Notes: generated from the letters alone by a model not told the origin. Positions 15,398 to 25,148 are shown, numbered from the stretch's first letter. The stretch is 64,000 nt of DNA from CALBZE01 sp036381255 (GCA_036381255.1 DASVDG010000106.1:40011-104010); one strand, 5' to 3'. Numbers and translations: made by a program.

Positions 15398-16765
15398 CTA
15401 TCGGCCGCCGGCCGGCGTTCCTTCCTTGCCGGCGGCCATGCCCAGGAAGTAGGTCTGGCACGCGTGATCGATCAGCTCCTCCGAGAGCTCGGGCGGACGG
15501 TCGAAGAACGTCGCGGCGGCGATCAGGTGGTCGAGCAGGTCGCGCGGGTGACACGCCCGGGTGGGGAACCCGCGGGCGCCGTAGTACTCCCGGTAGATGT
15601 AGTCGACGGCGCCGGCGTCGAAGGCGATGCCCCGTTCGGCGCAGCAGCGACGGAAGATCTCGTCGTAGCGTTCGCGCGTCGGGTCCGGCACGTGGATCTT
15701 GTACTGGATGCGGCGAAGGAACGCCTCGTCCACGAGCTGGTCGGGCGCGAGGTTGGTGCTGAAGACGAGCATGCAGTCGAAGGGGACCGGGAACTTGGCG
15801 CCGGTGTGGAGCGTGAGGAAGTCCACCGACTTCTCGAGCGGGACGATCCAGCGGTTGAGCAGGTCGGCCGCCGGCACGCGCTGGCGGCCGAAGTCGTCGA
15901 TGATGAGAATGCCGCCGCACGCCTTGAGCTGGAACGGTGCCTGGTAGAGCTTCGTGTGCGGGTCGTACTGGAGGTCGAGCTGGTCCAGCGTGAGCTCGCC
16001 GCCGGTGATGACGAGCGGGCGCGAAACCCGTGCGAAGCGGGCGTCGTGCTCCGGCTCGCGGCGCAGCCATTCGGGACCGCCGCCCGGGACCGTGCCCGGC
16101 GCCGGCCCGGGTGCGGGGCGGTGATAGACGGGGTCGTGCACGACGAGGGTGTGGCCGTTCACGTCGATGGCGTACGGCAGGTAGATCGCGCCGCCGACCA
16201 TGCGGGCGATCGCCTCGGCGATCAGCGTCTTCCCGTTCCCCGGCTCGCCGTGGAGGAACAGCGATCGGGCGGCGTTCACGGCGGGGCCCAGGCGGTCGAA
16301 GAGGTCGTCGCCCATGACCACGTCGCGGAACCCCTCGCGCAGCCGGTCGCGCGTGATGCGGACGTTCCGGATCGACTGGAGCGCGATCCAGTGTCGGAAC
16401 TGGTCGAGCGGCACCGGCGCCGGGCCGACGTACTGGCTCGATCCGAGGGCTTCGCGGGCGCGATCGCGCCCGGAGCCGGTGAGGTCGAAGACGTATCCGC
16501 CGCGACTGTGCCCCCGCGTGCCGCGCACCTCGACGAGCATGCGCTGCTGGAGCGAGAGGAGCAGGTCGTCGAGGAGCGAGAAGGGGAGCCGGACCTCCTC
16601 CGTGAGCTGCTGGCCGGTCTTCGCGCCCTGGAGGTACATCGTCTTCAGCAGCAGGTCGATCACGGCCTCGGCGGACAGCCCGGTATCGCGCAGATTCCCC
16701 GGTACGGGCGGCGCGGCCGGCGGCCGGGCTTCCACGGGCGTCGGGAGGACGGGCATCTCACTCAT
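15398..16765 (-). CDS. AAA+ ATPase at the end of the Tad locus
   Basis: 455 residues. The N-terminal region (about 30-130) is winged-helix-like (LSLQQRMLVEVRGTRGHSRGG). The AAA+ core has Walker A GEPGNGKTLIAEAI (near 172), Walker B GGILIIDDFGRQR (near 285) and sensor 1 VFSTNL. The family often accompanies Tad-like pilus genes, although its task there is not defined to my knowledge. It is probably cytoplasmic. A convergent small gene ends 26 nt away. Confidence 0.75.
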   Translation of the reverse strand: MSEMPVLPTPVEARPPAAPPVPGNLRDTGLSAEAVIDLLLKTMYLQGAKTGQQLTEEVRLPFSLLDDLLLSLQQRMLVEVRGTRGHSRGGYVFDLTGSGRDRAREALGSSQYVGPAPVPLDQFRHWIALQSIRNVRITRDRLREGFRDVVMGDDLFDRLGPAVNAARSLFLHGEPGNGKTLIAEAIARMVGGAIYLPYAIDVNGHTLVVHDPVYHRPAPGPAPGTVPGGGPEWLRREPEHDARFARVSRPLVITGGELTLDQLDLQYDPHTKLYQAPFQLKACGGILIIDDFGRQRVPAADLLNRWIVPLEKSVDFLTLHTGAKFPVPFDCMLVFSTNLAPDQLVDEAFLRRIQYKIHVPDPTRERYDEIFRRCCAERGIAFDAGAVDYIYREYYGARGFPTRACHPRDLLDHLIAAATFFDRPPELSEELIDHACQTYFLGMAAGKEGTPAGGR

Positions 16766-16798
16766 CTGCGGCTCCTGGGGAGGAGGGGGGACGCGGCC

Positions 16799-17167
16799 TC
16801 ATGCGTCGTCGGCGACGGGGTGCCAGACGAGCCGGTCGTGCTCCCGGGTGCCGGTGCGGTCGAGCGCGCCCGCCGGCAGCTCGAGCGTGTGCGCCGCGGC
16901 CGCGTGCAGCCGGGTGCGGCGACCGGGCGGCAGCGCCGCGTACACGGCGATGATGCGTCCCGTCCGGTCGAGCACGGCGATGTCCAGCGGGTATCGCATC
17001 CCTACGGTGTGGATGGCCGGGCTGCCGAGGAGCAGCATCCCTTCGCCGTCGCGGATTCGGGGCCGGCCGAGCAGGCCGCGCAGGCGGAGCCACCATCGGT
17101 CGGCCATCCCGATGCGCGTGCCGAGCTCGCGGCCGCGGTCCACGTTCTCGACGCGCACGTACCTCAT
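16799..17167 (-). CDS. DUF192 family protein
   Basis: 122 residues. Typical DUF192 features are LRGLLGRPRIRDGEGMLLLG, SPAIHTVGMRYPLDIAVLD, and VYAALPPGRRTRL followed by a LELPAGAL strand. The function of the family is unknown. Here no signal peptide is visible. The start overlaps the tadC stop by 4 nt, so it belongs to the pilus operon. Confidence 0.88.
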   Translation of the reverse strand: MRYVRVENVDRGRELGTRIGMADRWWLRLRGLLGRPRIRDGEGMLLLGSPAIHTVGMRYPLDIAVLDRTGRIIAVYAALPPGRRTRLHAAAAHTLELPAGALDRTGTREHDRLVWHPVADDA

Positions 17168-18096
17168 ACGAGCGACCTCAGCGCCTCGAAGATCTGGATG
17201 AGCGCGGGGCCGAGCACGACGACGAACAGGGCGGGGAAGATGCAGAACACGAGCGGGAACACGAGCTTGATCGTCGTCTTCGCCGCGGCCTCCTCCGCGC
17301 GCTGCCGTCGCTTCGTGCGCAGCGCGTCGGCGTGGACGCGGAGCGCGCGGGCGATCGAGGTGCCGAACCGGTCCGTCTGGATCAGCATGGCCGTCAGCGC
17401 GCGGAAATCCGTCAACCCGGTCCGCTCGCCGAGGTTGCGCAGCGCCTCATCGCGGGCGGAGCCGGTGCGGATCTCGAGGTTCACGAGGGCGAGCTCCTCG
17501 CTCATGTTCCGGCTGACGTGGTGGATCTCCTGCGACACGCGGAGCAGCGCGTGGTTGAGCCCGAGCCCGGCCTCGACGCAGACGACGAGCAGGTCGAGCG
17601 TGTCCGGGAGCGCCTTCTGGAGATCCTTCTGCCGTTTGCGCATGCGGTGGCGGACCGCGAACGTCGGCGCGATCCAGCCGAGTGCCGCGAGCCAGAGCGT
17701 GCCCAGCGCCACGGAGGTCATGCGCGCGCCGAACAGCGGGAGGAGCACGATCCCGGCGGCGCCCAGACCGAGGACGAGCACGGCGCGGATCCCCCAGTAG
17801 TAGGTGACCGCGCTCGGCTTGCGATACCCGGCGCGTACCAGGAACTGGCGCACTTCGCTCGAGTCGGTGCGGTTGCGCTGGATCCGCTCGCCGAGCACGC
17901 GGACCAGAGTCTCGAACTGCTCGCGCCCGGCCTGCCGGCGCCGCCGGGCGGGCGCGTCGTTCGACCCGACGCCGAGCCGCTCCAGCTCCGCGAGCTGCCG
18001 GTCGAGCGCCCGCGGGCGGGCAGGGATCACGGCCGTGGCCGCGACCACGAGCAGCGCGACGGTGGTGGCGATGAGCCCGACGACGACGAAGATCAC
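17164..18096 (-). CDS. tadC: Tad pilus inner-membrane protein TadC (T2SS F family)
   Basis: 310 residues, with an N-terminal membrane segment (VVGLIATTVALLVVAATAV), two central hydrophobic segments around 95-140, the T2SSF domain (LPDTLDLLVVCVEAGLGLNHAL, then ALTAMLIQTDRFGTSIARAL) and a C-terminal membrane segment. It pairs with TadB as the platform on which the CpaF ATPase acts. Confidence 0.92.
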   Translation of the reverse strand: MIFVVVGLIATTVALLVVAATAVIPARPRALDRQLAELERLGVGSNDAPARRRRQAGREQFETLVRVLGERIQRNRTDSSEVRQFLVRAGYRKPSAVTYYWGIRAVLVLGLGAAGIVLLPLFGARMTSVALGTLWLAALGWIAPTFAVRHRMRKRQKDLQKALPDTLDLLVVCVEAGLGLNHALLRVSQEIHHVSRNMSEELALVNLEIRTGSARDEALRNLGERTGLTDFRALTAMLIQTDRFGTSIARALRVHADALRTKRRQRAEEAAAKTTIKLVFPLVFCIFPALFVVVLGPALIQIFEALRSLV

Positions 18097-18118
18097 GCCT
18101 GCCTCCCTCCCGGCCTCC

Positions 18119-19111
18119 TCAGATCTCGATGTTGATGATCTTGCGGATCCACAGGTATCCCAGGAACTGCATCACGGCCCCGGTCACGAGCAGGAAATGG
18201 CCGATCCGCTCGCGGAACAGCGTCAGGATGTAGTCCGGGTTCAGCACGAAGATGACCGAGCCCACGGCGATCGGGAGCACGACCAGGATGTAGCCGCTCA
18301 GCCGCCCCTGCGCCGTGTACGCGCGCAGCTGCCGGCGGATCACGAAGCGGGCGCGGATCGTGTGCGCGATGTTGTCCAGGATCTCCGCGAGATTGCCGCC
18401 GACCTCGCGCTGGACGAGGATCGCCGTGACCATGATGCGTACGTCGACCAGGTCGATGCGGTCGGTCAGGCCGAGCAGCGCATCGTCGAACGGCAGCCCG
18501 AAGCGCTGCTCCTCGAAGACCGTCCGGAACTCGCCCGCGACGGGGTCGGCCGTCTCCTCCGCGACCATCCTCATTCCGGACGCGAGCGGGTGCCCGGCGC
18601 GGATCGCACGGCCGAGCAGGTCGATCGCGTCCGGGAGCTGCTCCTCGAAGGCGCGGAACCGGAGCGTCCGCTTGCGTCGCACGAAGCCGTACGGCGCGAG
18701 CGCGCCGAGTGCGGCCGCCGGCACCGCGAGCGAGGGGCGCGCGGTCACGATCAGCGTGGCGAACCCGAACGCGGCCGAGAAGCCGGCCGCGGTCACGAGA
18801 AACGATGACGCCCTCCACGGGAGCCCCGCCTGCTGGAGCAGGATCTCGATGTCCCGCAGGTGGGGGAATCGCGTGACGATCGGCCGCAGCCACCGGTTCT
18901 CGGCGAGCTTGGGTGCGCGAAGCAGCGTCGCGCCTTCGGCGCCGGCCGCCGCGGGCTCGCCGGCCAGGGACCGCAGACGGCTGAGCATGTCGCGCCGCCG
19001 CGCCCGCTCGCGCAGCGCCTCCCAGCCGAGGGCGAGCGAGACCGACCCGAGCGAAGCGGCCAGGAAGACCAGCAAGGCCACGATCCATGCCGGGACGGCG
19101 GAGTTCACCAC
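18119..19111 (-). CDS. tadB: Tad pilus inner-membrane protein TadB (T2SS F family)
   Basis: 330 residues from GTG 19111, overlapping cpaF by 7 nt. An N-terminal membrane segment (WIVALLVFLAASLGSVSLAL) is followed by a cytoplasmic region and the F domain (EEQLPDAIDLLGRAIRAGHPLASGM, then VTAILVQREVGGNLAEIL). Two C-terminal membrane segments close the protein. Partner of TadC. Confidence 0.92.
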   Translation of the reverse strand: MVNSAVPAWIVALLVFLAASLGSVSLALGWEALRERARRRDMLSRLRSLAGEPAAAGAEGATLLRAPKLAENRWLRPIVTRFPHLRDIEILLQQAGLPWRASSFLVTAAGFSAAFGFATLIVTARPSLAVPAAALGALAPYGFVRRKRTLRFRAFEEQLPDAIDLLGRAIRAGHPLASGMRMVAEETADPVAGEFRTVFEEQRFGLPFDDALLGLTDRIDLVDVRIMVTAILVQREVGGNLAEILDNIAHTIRARFVIRRQLRAYTAQGRLSGYILVVLPIAVGSVIFVLNPDYILTLFRERIGHFLLVTGAVMQFLGYLWIRKIINIEI

Positions 19112-20529
19112 GGGTCGCCTCCCGGGAGGCCGTCGAGGTCGGCGAAGAGCAGGTGGGAGAGCTCGACGCCGTACGCGCGCAGCCGGTCCGCGAAGCGCGG
19201 GCGGATACCCGTGGCGCGGAACCGGCCGCGCACGCGCCCGTCATCGGTCACGCCCTGCCGCTCGAACTCGTAGATGTCCTGCATCGTGATGACGTCGCCT
19301 TCCATCCCGACGATCTCCGAGATCGTCGTGACCCGCCGGCTCCCGTCCGAGAGGCGCGCGACCTGGATCACGACCTGGATCGCGCTCGCGATCTGCTGGC
19401 GCATCGCCTTGTCCGGCAGGTTCAGCCCGGCCATCGAGATCATGGTCTCCAGGCGGCTCAGCGCGTCGCGCGGCGAGTTGGCGTGCAGCGTCGTGAGCGA
19501 GCCGTCGTGCCCGGTGTTCATCGCCTGGAGCATGTCCACCGCCTCCGCACCGCGCACCTCGCCGACGATGATCCGGTCCGGCCGCATGCGAAGCGAGTTG
19601 ATCAGCAGCAGCCGCTGCGAGACCTCGCCCTGCCCCTCGATGTTGGCCGGGCGCGTTTCCAGACGCACCACGTGCGGCTGCCGGAGCTGGAGCTCCGCCG
19701 AATCCTCGATCGTGATGATCCGCTCGTCGGCCGGGATGAACGACGAGAGGATGTTGAGCAGCGTCGTCTTGCCCGCGCCGGTCCCGCCCGAGATCAGCAC
19801 GTTCAGCCGCGCGCGAACCACACCGCGGAGCAGCTCGAGCATCGGCTCGGACATCGAGCCGCCCTTCAGCAGATCCTCGCCCGTCAGCGTGTCGCGTTTG
19901 AACTTGCGGATCGACAGGTGCGGCCCGTCCACCGCGAGCGGCGGGATGATGGCGTTCACGCGCGAGCCGTCCGGGAGTCGCGCGTCGACCATCGGCGACG
20001 AGTCGTCGATGCGGCGGCCGACGGCCGAGACGATCCGGTCGATCACCTGGAGCAGGTGGCGATCGTTCTGGAACCGCACGTCCGTCGGGTGGAGCTTGCC
20101 GCGCCGCTCGATCATGACCTGCCGGTACGTGTTGACCAGGATGTCGGACACGTCCGGGTCCTTCATCAGCGGCTCGAGCGGGCCGAGTCCGAAGATCTCG
20201 TCCAGGACCTGCTGGACCAGCCCTTCCCGCTCATCGAAGTTGAGCGGGATGGATTCCTGGGCGAGCAGCTCCTGGACGACCGTGCGGATGCCGGAGACGA
20301 GCTGCTCACGGTCGAGACGCTCGAGGTCCGACAGGTTGAGGCGCTCGATCAGGCGCCGGTGGATCCGCCCCTTGATCGACGGGATCTCGCCGTCCTCCGC
20401 GGCGCGCTCCCCGGTCCCGCGGTCGGATGCGGTTACCCCGGCCGTCGCGCCCGCCGGCGGTGCGACCGGGGCATCGAGTGCCGGCAGCTCCCACGGCAGT
20501 CGCGGCATCGGTTCCTGGCGCTCACTCAT
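19105..20529 (-). CDS. cpaF: Tad pilus assembly ATPase CpaF/TadA
   Basis: 474 residues, a secretion ATPase of the GspE/VirB11 superfamily that powers Flp pilus extension. The N-terminal helical domain has IHRRLIERLNLSDLERL. Then come LEPLMKDPDVSDILVN, Walker A GGTGAGKTTLLNIL (near 260), the Asp-box/Walker B region VGEVRGAEAVDMLQAMN, and the His box GSLTTLHANSPRDAL. The first 60 residues are Ala/Pro-rich and variable. Confidence 0.96.
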   Translation of the reverse strand: MSERQEPMPRLPWELPALDAPVAPPAGATAGVTASDRGTGERAAEDGEIPSIKGRIHRRLIERLNLSDLERLDREQLVSGIRTVVQELLAQESIPLNFDEREGLVQQVLDEIFGLGPLEPLMKDPDVSDILVNTYRQVMIERRGKLHPTDVRFQNDRHLLQVIDRIVSAVGRRIDDSSPMVDARLPDGSRVNAIIPPLAVDGPHLSIRKFKRDTLTGEDLLKGGSMSEPMLELLRGVVRARLNVLISGGTGAGKTTLLNILSSFIPADERIITIEDSAELQLRQPHVVRLETRPANIEGQGEVSQRLLLINSLRMRPDRIIVGEVRGAEAVDMLQAMNTGHDGSLTTLHANSPRDALSRLETMISMAGLNLPDKAMRQQIASAIQVVIQVARLSDGSRRVTTISEIVGMEGDVITMQDIYEFERQGVTDDGRVRGRFRATGIRPRFADRLRAYGVELSHLLFADLDGLPGGDPW

Positions 20530-20535
20530 GGGCGA

Positions 20536-21780
20536 TCACTCCCGGCCGGCCCGCGCGAAGCGGCGCCGCATGCCCCGAACGGGCGCGGCGAGCGTGCGCA
20601 GCAGCGCGCCGCCTCGCGCCGCGTGTTCCAGCTCGACATCCGCCAGATCCGCCGCGAGCTCCCGGATCTGACGCGCCAGCGTCGAAGGTTGATGGAGGAC
20701 GAGCGGCGTCCCGTGCGCGGACGCCCGCGCCATCGCCTCCCGGTCCTCGGCCAGCGTGCGGTGGACCGGCAGCTCGAGCGCGGCCTCCACCTCCCGCAGC
20801 GAGATGGAGCCGGTGGGCTCGTATCGGTTGATGACGAGCCGGATCCGCTCCGGCGTCCGCGCGCCGACCCGGTCGAGGATCGGCACGCAGCGCTTCAGGT
20901 TGCGGAGCGAGGAGAGGTTGAGCTGCGTGACCGCGACGACGCGGTCCGCTCGCTCGAGCGCCGCGGCGGTGTGCGCGGCGCCCGGCCGGGCGGCATCGAT
21001 CACCGTGAAGGCGTAGCGGCGGCGCAGGAAGGCGAGGATCGCGCGCATCGGCTCGATGCCGATCGCCTCGCCGATCGCCGGGTAGAGCGGCGCGGCGAGG
21101 ACGTGGATCCCGGAGCCGTGCGGCTGCACGTACGAGCCCAGCAGCTCGGGGTCCAGGCGGTGCAGGTTCTTCGCCAGGTCGATCAGGCTGTACCGCGGCT
21201 CCAGGCCGAGGACCAGCGCGATCTCGCCCAGCTGCAGGTCCAGGTCGACGAGCACCGTACGCTCGCCGGTCAACCGGTGCAGCTCGATGGCGACGTTCGT
21301 GGCCAGCGTCGTCGTGCCGTCGCCGCCCTTCGCGGCGAGGAAGGTGAAGACCTGGCCGGGCCGGTCCGGCTCGCCGGCGGCGCCGCCGAGATAGCGCAGT
21401 ACGCGACCGATCGCGTCCGCCAGCTCCTCCGCGGCGAACGGCCGCCGCAGGTACTCGCCGATGCCGGCGCGCATCGCGGCGATCAGCGTCTCCGACGCGA
21501 GCTCGGGCCCGATGCCGATAACGCGTCTCGCCCGGTTGTGCTCGGTCAGGAACCGGACGAACTCGATGGCCGTCTGGGTGTCGGCCGAGAGGTCGACGAA
21601 CACGAGCTCGGCGTTCACCTCCCGGAGTCGGCGGACCTCCTGGTCCGATAGCTCGGCAAGCGGGGTCGCGATCTCGAGCGAGACCGCGACCTGCGGGTGC
21701 GCGCCCAGCTCCGCCCGCACCTGGTCGCGCAGGCCGGCATCGGTCGTGACGATCACCGAACGGTACGTTCGCGGCTGCAT
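20536..21780 (-). CDS. cpaE: Pilus assembly ATPase CpaE/TadZ
   Basis: 414 residues from ATG 21780; the open frame beyond that is a shadow of tadG. An N-terminal receiver-like domain (about 1-115) is followed by a MinD/ParA-like domain with the deviant Walker A AAKGGDGTTTLATN and VLVDLDLQLGEIALVLGLEP. TadZ proteins localise the Tad machine to the pole. It ends 6 nt before cpaF. Confidence 0.9.
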   Translation of the reverse strand: MQPRTYRSVIVTTDAGLRDQVRAELGAHPQVAVSLEIATPLAELSDQEVRRLREVNAELVFVDLSADTQTAIEFVRFLTEHNRARRVIGIGPELASETLIAAMRAGIGEYLRRPFAAEELADAIGRVLRYLGGAAGEPDRPGQVFTFLAAKGGDGTTTLATNVAIELHRLTGERTVLVDLDLQLGEIALVLGLEPRYSLIDLAKNLHRLDPELLGSYVQPHGSGIHVLAAPLYPAIGEAIGIEPMRAILAFLRRRYAFTVIDAARPGAAHTAAALERADRVVAVTQLNLSSLRNLKRCVPILDRVGARTPERIRLVINRYEPTGSISLREVEAALELPVHRTLAEDREAMARASAHGTPLVLHQPSTLARQIRELAADLADVELEHAARGGALLRTLAAPVRGMRRRFARAGRE

Positions 21781-21797
21781 GGCTTCCCCGTTCGCCG

Positions 21798-22973
21798 CTA
21801 TTCGACGAGGCGCAGGAACTTGACCAGCGACCCGCTCCCCGGCGCGTTGCCGCCGACGCCTTCCGTGTAATAGAGGAACCGCCCCGTCACCGGGTCGCGC
21901 CGCGTCGCCTGCTCCTCGATGAAGAAGAGCGCGAAGTTGTTGAACGTGATCGTCGTCTTGCCGGGGTCCGTGATCGCCGCCGGATCGTACAGCGGGACGA
22001 TGATGACCCTCGGGCTGTCCAGCCAGTTGGCGTACTTGGAGCCCTGGACGGAGTTCGTCGTCTCGTCCCAGTAGGCGTCGGGATCCTGCGCGATCAGGTC
22101 CTCCATCCCCTGTATCGTGGGTCCGACCATGTCGCCGGTCTTGTTGTCCACCTCGTACTCGGTGCCGAGGTCGATCACGAGCGGGTTGCACGTCGCGATG
22201 TTCGTGCGGTAATCGGACGCGCCCGGGTTGCTCCCCGGGATCACCCACGGCTGGAAGAAGCTGGCGATCCCGGAGTTCTGCGGGTCGGTGTGCTTCAGGA
22301 CGACCCGGCGGCCGTAGTCGTTGTCGTACGTGTATCCCCTGGAATCGGGGCTCCCATCGCGGAACGAGCTGCCGAACCCGGTCTCGCCGGAAGCATCGGT
22401 GTCGAAGCGCTGGTAGCGGTCGCCGCTCGCGGGGTCGTAGCTCCAGATCTCGTCCTCATCCCAGATCCGGTTGCCGTTGACGTCGTTGTCGGCATCCTCC
22501 CAGAGGTCGGGGATCGTGAACGGCTTGACGCATTTGGCCGATCCGGTCGACGCGGCCACCGCGGCCGCCTGTGCGCTGACCGCCATCGTCTCGACGCCGA
22601 AGATCCGCGCGAACCACGTGGCCAGCCCGGCCCGGCGGACCGTGACCCGTACCTTCTCCTCGTCCGGCAGGACCTGCACGGTCACCTCGCCCGGATCGAT
22701 CGAGTCGTTGCGGATGAGGTTGCGGGTCGCGAAATCGAGGGCACGCTCCCGCGCCGGCTCGACCGCCTCGGCCGGGTCGAACTCGAGGAACGCGCTCGCC
22801 CCGGCGAGCGCGGCCGCATCGGCCGCCCGCTGCGCCTCGCCCCGCGCCGTGAACGCGCGCCCGAGATCGATGACGAGGCCGAGCACGGCGATGAGCGCCA
22901 CGAGGCACACGGCCAGGAACGCCATCGCCTGTCCCGGCCTGGACTGCAAGCGAAGTGGATGCCGTGTATTCAT
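21798..22973 (-). CDS. tadG: TadG-like pilus assembly protein
   Basis: 391 residues from ATG 22973, which opens MNTRHPLRLQSRPGQAM. The N-terminal membrane segment (AFLAVCLVALIAVLGLVIDLG) and the next AQRAADAAALAGASAFL helix define the TadE/G-like Flp assembly family (putative Flp pilus-assembly TadG-like). The rest is a large periplasmic region rich in Asp, Asn, Gly and Tyr, with DADNDVNGNRIWDEDE resembling a calcium-binding loop. It ends hydrophilic. Confidence 0.85.
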   Translation of the reverse strand: MNTRHPLRLQSRPGQAMAFLAVCLVALIAVLGLVIDLGRAFTARGEAQRAADAAALAGASAFLEFDPAEAVEPARERALDFATRNLIRNDSIDPGEVTVQVLPDEEKVRVTVRRAGLATWFARIFGVETMAVSAQAAAVAASTGSAKCVKPFTIPDLWEDADNDVNGNRIWDEDEIWSYDPASGDRYQRFDTDASGETGFGSSFRDGSPDSRGYTYDNDYGRRVVLKHTDPQNSGIASFFQPWVIPGSNPGASDYRTNIATCNPLVIDLGTEYEVDNKTGDMVGPTIQGMEDLIAQDPDAYWDETTNSVQGSKYANWLDSPRVIIVPLYDPAAITDPGKTTITFNNFALFFIEEQATRRDPVTGRFLYYTEGVGGNAPGSGSLVKFLRLVE

Positions 22974-22978
22974 CTTCA

Positions 22979-24313
22979 CTACCGTGGATTCCGCGAAATC
23001 GTGTCCGGATCGATGTCGAAGCGGCGGAGCCACTCGTCCCAGTTCCAGAGGTACGGTTCGCCGGTCGGGAGCGGCGGCGGCGTTTCGCTCGGCTCGACGA
23101 GATGCGGGGTCACGAGCACCAGGAGCTCGGTGCGCTCCTGCCGCAGGTCCTTCGACCGGAACAGCGCGCCGAGGATCGGGATGTCGCCGAGGATCGGGAT
23201 CTTCGAGAGATTGTCGCGGATCGAGTTGTCGATCAGCCCGGCGATCGCGAGGTGCTGCCCCGGCCGAAGCTCGACCTCCGTCTGCGCCCGGCGGGTGACC
23301 AGGCTCGGCACCTGGAACCCGTTCAGCGTGAGGCCGTTCGCGAAGTTCAGCGACGACACCTCGGGCGCGACGGCCAGGCGGATCGCCCCGTTCGACTGGA
23401 TCTCCGGGACGAACCGGAGGCGCACGCCGAACTCCTTCCAGACGATCGTGATCGCGTTGACGTCGCCGCCCTGCACGACGGGGAAGGGGAACTCGCCGCC
23501 GGCGAGGAACGAGGCCTCCTGGCCGTCGAGCGCGAGCAGGTTCGGCTCCGCCAGGACCTTGAACAGCCCGCGCGTGCGGAGCGCGTGGACCAGCACCTCG
23601 AGCTCCGCGTCTTCGTCGAAGAGGAAGAGCCGGACGAGCCCGTCCGAGAAGCTCTCGAAATCGGAGTCCGGGTCGTCCAGATCGTCCAGGTCGTTCGCAT
23701 CCCCGATGAAGAGCTCCGCGTCGAACTCCTCGAGCGCGCTGCGGCTCACCTCCGCGAAGCGGACCTGGAGCAGGACCTGGCGCTCGCCAGCGGCGACGAG
23801 GTCCGAGACGACGTTCGCGCCCGTCGCCTTCGCGATCTCGATCGCCCGCTCGGCGACGGTCTCCGTATGGACGGGGCCGGAGAGGAAGATCGTGCCGCCG
23901 CTCACCGTCACGTCGATCGGGTCGTCCGGGAAGATGCGCCGCAGGTGGCGCTCGAGCGTCTCGCCGTCCGGCGTGACCTCGACGGTGTAGAGGCGGCGCG
24001 CGCCCCGGTTGTCCCAGAGGAGCAGGCTGGTGCTGCCGAGCGCCTTGCCGTTGATCAGGATCTCACGCGGCGAGACGACCACCGCCTCGGCGATGGCCGG
24101 GTTCGTCACGGAGACGCGCTCCAGCGATGCCGGCTCGATGATCAGCACCGAGCGGCCGTTGATCACGGACACCGTCCGGTCGGGTCGGGTGATGATCTGC
24201 TGGGCGTGCAGCAGGCCGGGCGCGAACAGTCCGATCGTGGCCGCAAGGAACAGGGCGAGCGGCCGCGGCGGTCTGCGATGCGCGGGTCGGTGCTCGAGGT
24301 TGGTTGCGCTCAC
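22979..24313 (-). CDS. cpaC: Outer-membrane secretin CpaC/RcpA of the Tad pilus
   Basis: 444 residues from GTG 24313. A signal peptide (PRPLALFLAATIGLFAPGLLHAQ) is followed by the N0/BON-like domain (VINGRSVLIIEPASLERVSVTNPAIAEAVV). The secretin domain shows EVSRSALEEFDAEL, LAEPNLLALDGQEASFLAGGEFPFPV, VGVRL-like FGVRLRFVPEI and the ending TELLVLVTPHLVEP. It forms the pore through which the Flp pilus crosses the outer membrane, and so supports a diderm host. Confidence 0.95.
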   Translation of the reverse strand: MSATNLEHRPAHRRPPRPLALFLAATIGLFAPGLLHAQQIITRPDRTVSVINGRSVLIIEPASLERVSVTNPAIAEAVVVSPREILINGKALGSTSLLLWDNRGARRLYTVEVTPDGETLERHLRRIFPDDPIDVTVSGGTIFLSGPVHTETVAERAIEIAKATGANVVSDLVAAGERQVLLQVRFAEVSRSALEEFDAELFIGDANDLDDLDDPDSDFESFSDGLVRLFLFDEDAELEVLVHALRTRGLFKVLAEPNLLALDGQEASFLAGGEFPFPVVQGGDVNAITIVWKEFGVRLRFVPEIQSNGAIRLAVAPEVSSLNFANGLTLNGFQVPSLVTRRAQTEVELRPGQHLAIAGLIDNSIRDNLSKIPILGDIPILGALFRSKDLRQERTELLVLVTPHLVEPSETPPPLPTGEPYLWNWDEWLRRFDIDPDTISRNPR

Positions 24314-24326
24314 AGTATCTATCGGA

Positions 24327-25139
24327 TCAGAACGTGACCAGGGATCGCTTGCCGCCTTCGTAGATCTCGACGGCGATGGGCGGACGGAAGGGGCCGGACG
24401 GTGCGCGGCGCGCGGGGCCGCGGGGCAGGCCCAGCAGCCCACTGAGCAGGGCGCCGGGCGTCTCGACCGAGTCGCCGTCCAGCGTGTTGCGAAGCGCGAG
24501 CTGGATGCGCCCTTCCGTGGCGGCGAGCGTGAGGACCTCCGCCTGGCGCGGCGTGACCAGCAGCGTGACGACCGGGACGACGCGTGGCTCGCCCTCGGCC
24601 GCGTGCTCGACCGACTGCCCGGCGGCGAGGGCGCGGACGTCCTGGAGCACGAGTCGCGTGCTCGGCTCCCGGCCCTCCTGCCTCGGGTCGAGCGTGACCA
24701 GCACGTCGACGCGGGTGCCCGGGAGCACGAACCCCGCGACGCCCACGACCTCGTCCACCTTGATGCTGACGGCGCGCATCCCGGGCGGGATCGCGATCGG
24801 CAGCCCGCCGCCCGCCTCGGGATCCGCCAGCTTGCTCGCCAGCAGCGGCTCGTTCGCGCTGACCGGGGTGATGATCCCGCGCCCGACGACGTCCTCGACC
24901 GTTTGCACAAGCCCCGCCGGCACGGCACCCGCCGGCCAGTCGACGAGCCGGACGTCCTCGCGCTTGAGGATGGTGCCGAGCGGCAGGTCGCGCACCGCGA
25001 CCGCCGCCTGGAGCGAGGCCGGCTCCGCCGGGCCGCTCCCGGCCGGCCGCTGGCTCAGGTACCGGAACGAGAGGTACGCCGCGAGCCCACCGGATACCAG
25101 CGCCATCACCATGACCAGCCAAAAGCGGCGCTGCCTCAT
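24327..25139 (-). CDS. cpaB: Pilus assembly protein CpaB/RcpC
   Basis: 270 residues. The N-terminal membrane anchor (FWLVMVMALVSGGLAAYLSF) is followed by an SAF domain (AVRDLPLGTILKREDVRLVDWP) and the RcpC region (MRAVSIKVDEVVGVAGFVLPGTRVDVLVT). It is a periplasmic partner of the secretin. Confidence 0.93.
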   Translation of the reverse strand: MRQRRFWLVMVMALVSGGLAAYLSFRYLSQRPAGSGPAEPASLQAAVAVRDLPLGTILKREDVRLVDWPAGAVPAGLVQTVEDVVGRGIITPVSANEPLLASKLADPEAGGGLPIAIPPGMRAVSIKVDEVVGVAGFVLPGTRVDVLVTLDPRQEGREPSTRLVLQDVRALAAGQSVEHAAEGEPRVVPVVTLLVTPRQAEVLTLAATEGRIQLALRNTLDGDSVETPGALLSGLLGLPRGPARRAPSGPFRPPIAVEIYEGGKRSLVTF

Positions 25140-25148
25140 TCGGCCCTC

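Noticed and set aside
15464..21651. Very long plus-strand open frames across the Tad genes
   Set aside because: They mirror well-supported minus-strand genes and carry no recognisable domain.
20536..24928. Apparent N-terminal extensions of cpaE and cpaC
   Set aside because: The extensions are in-frame shadows of the upstream genes. The true starts (21780 and 24313) have signal or domain support. No frameshift is needed.
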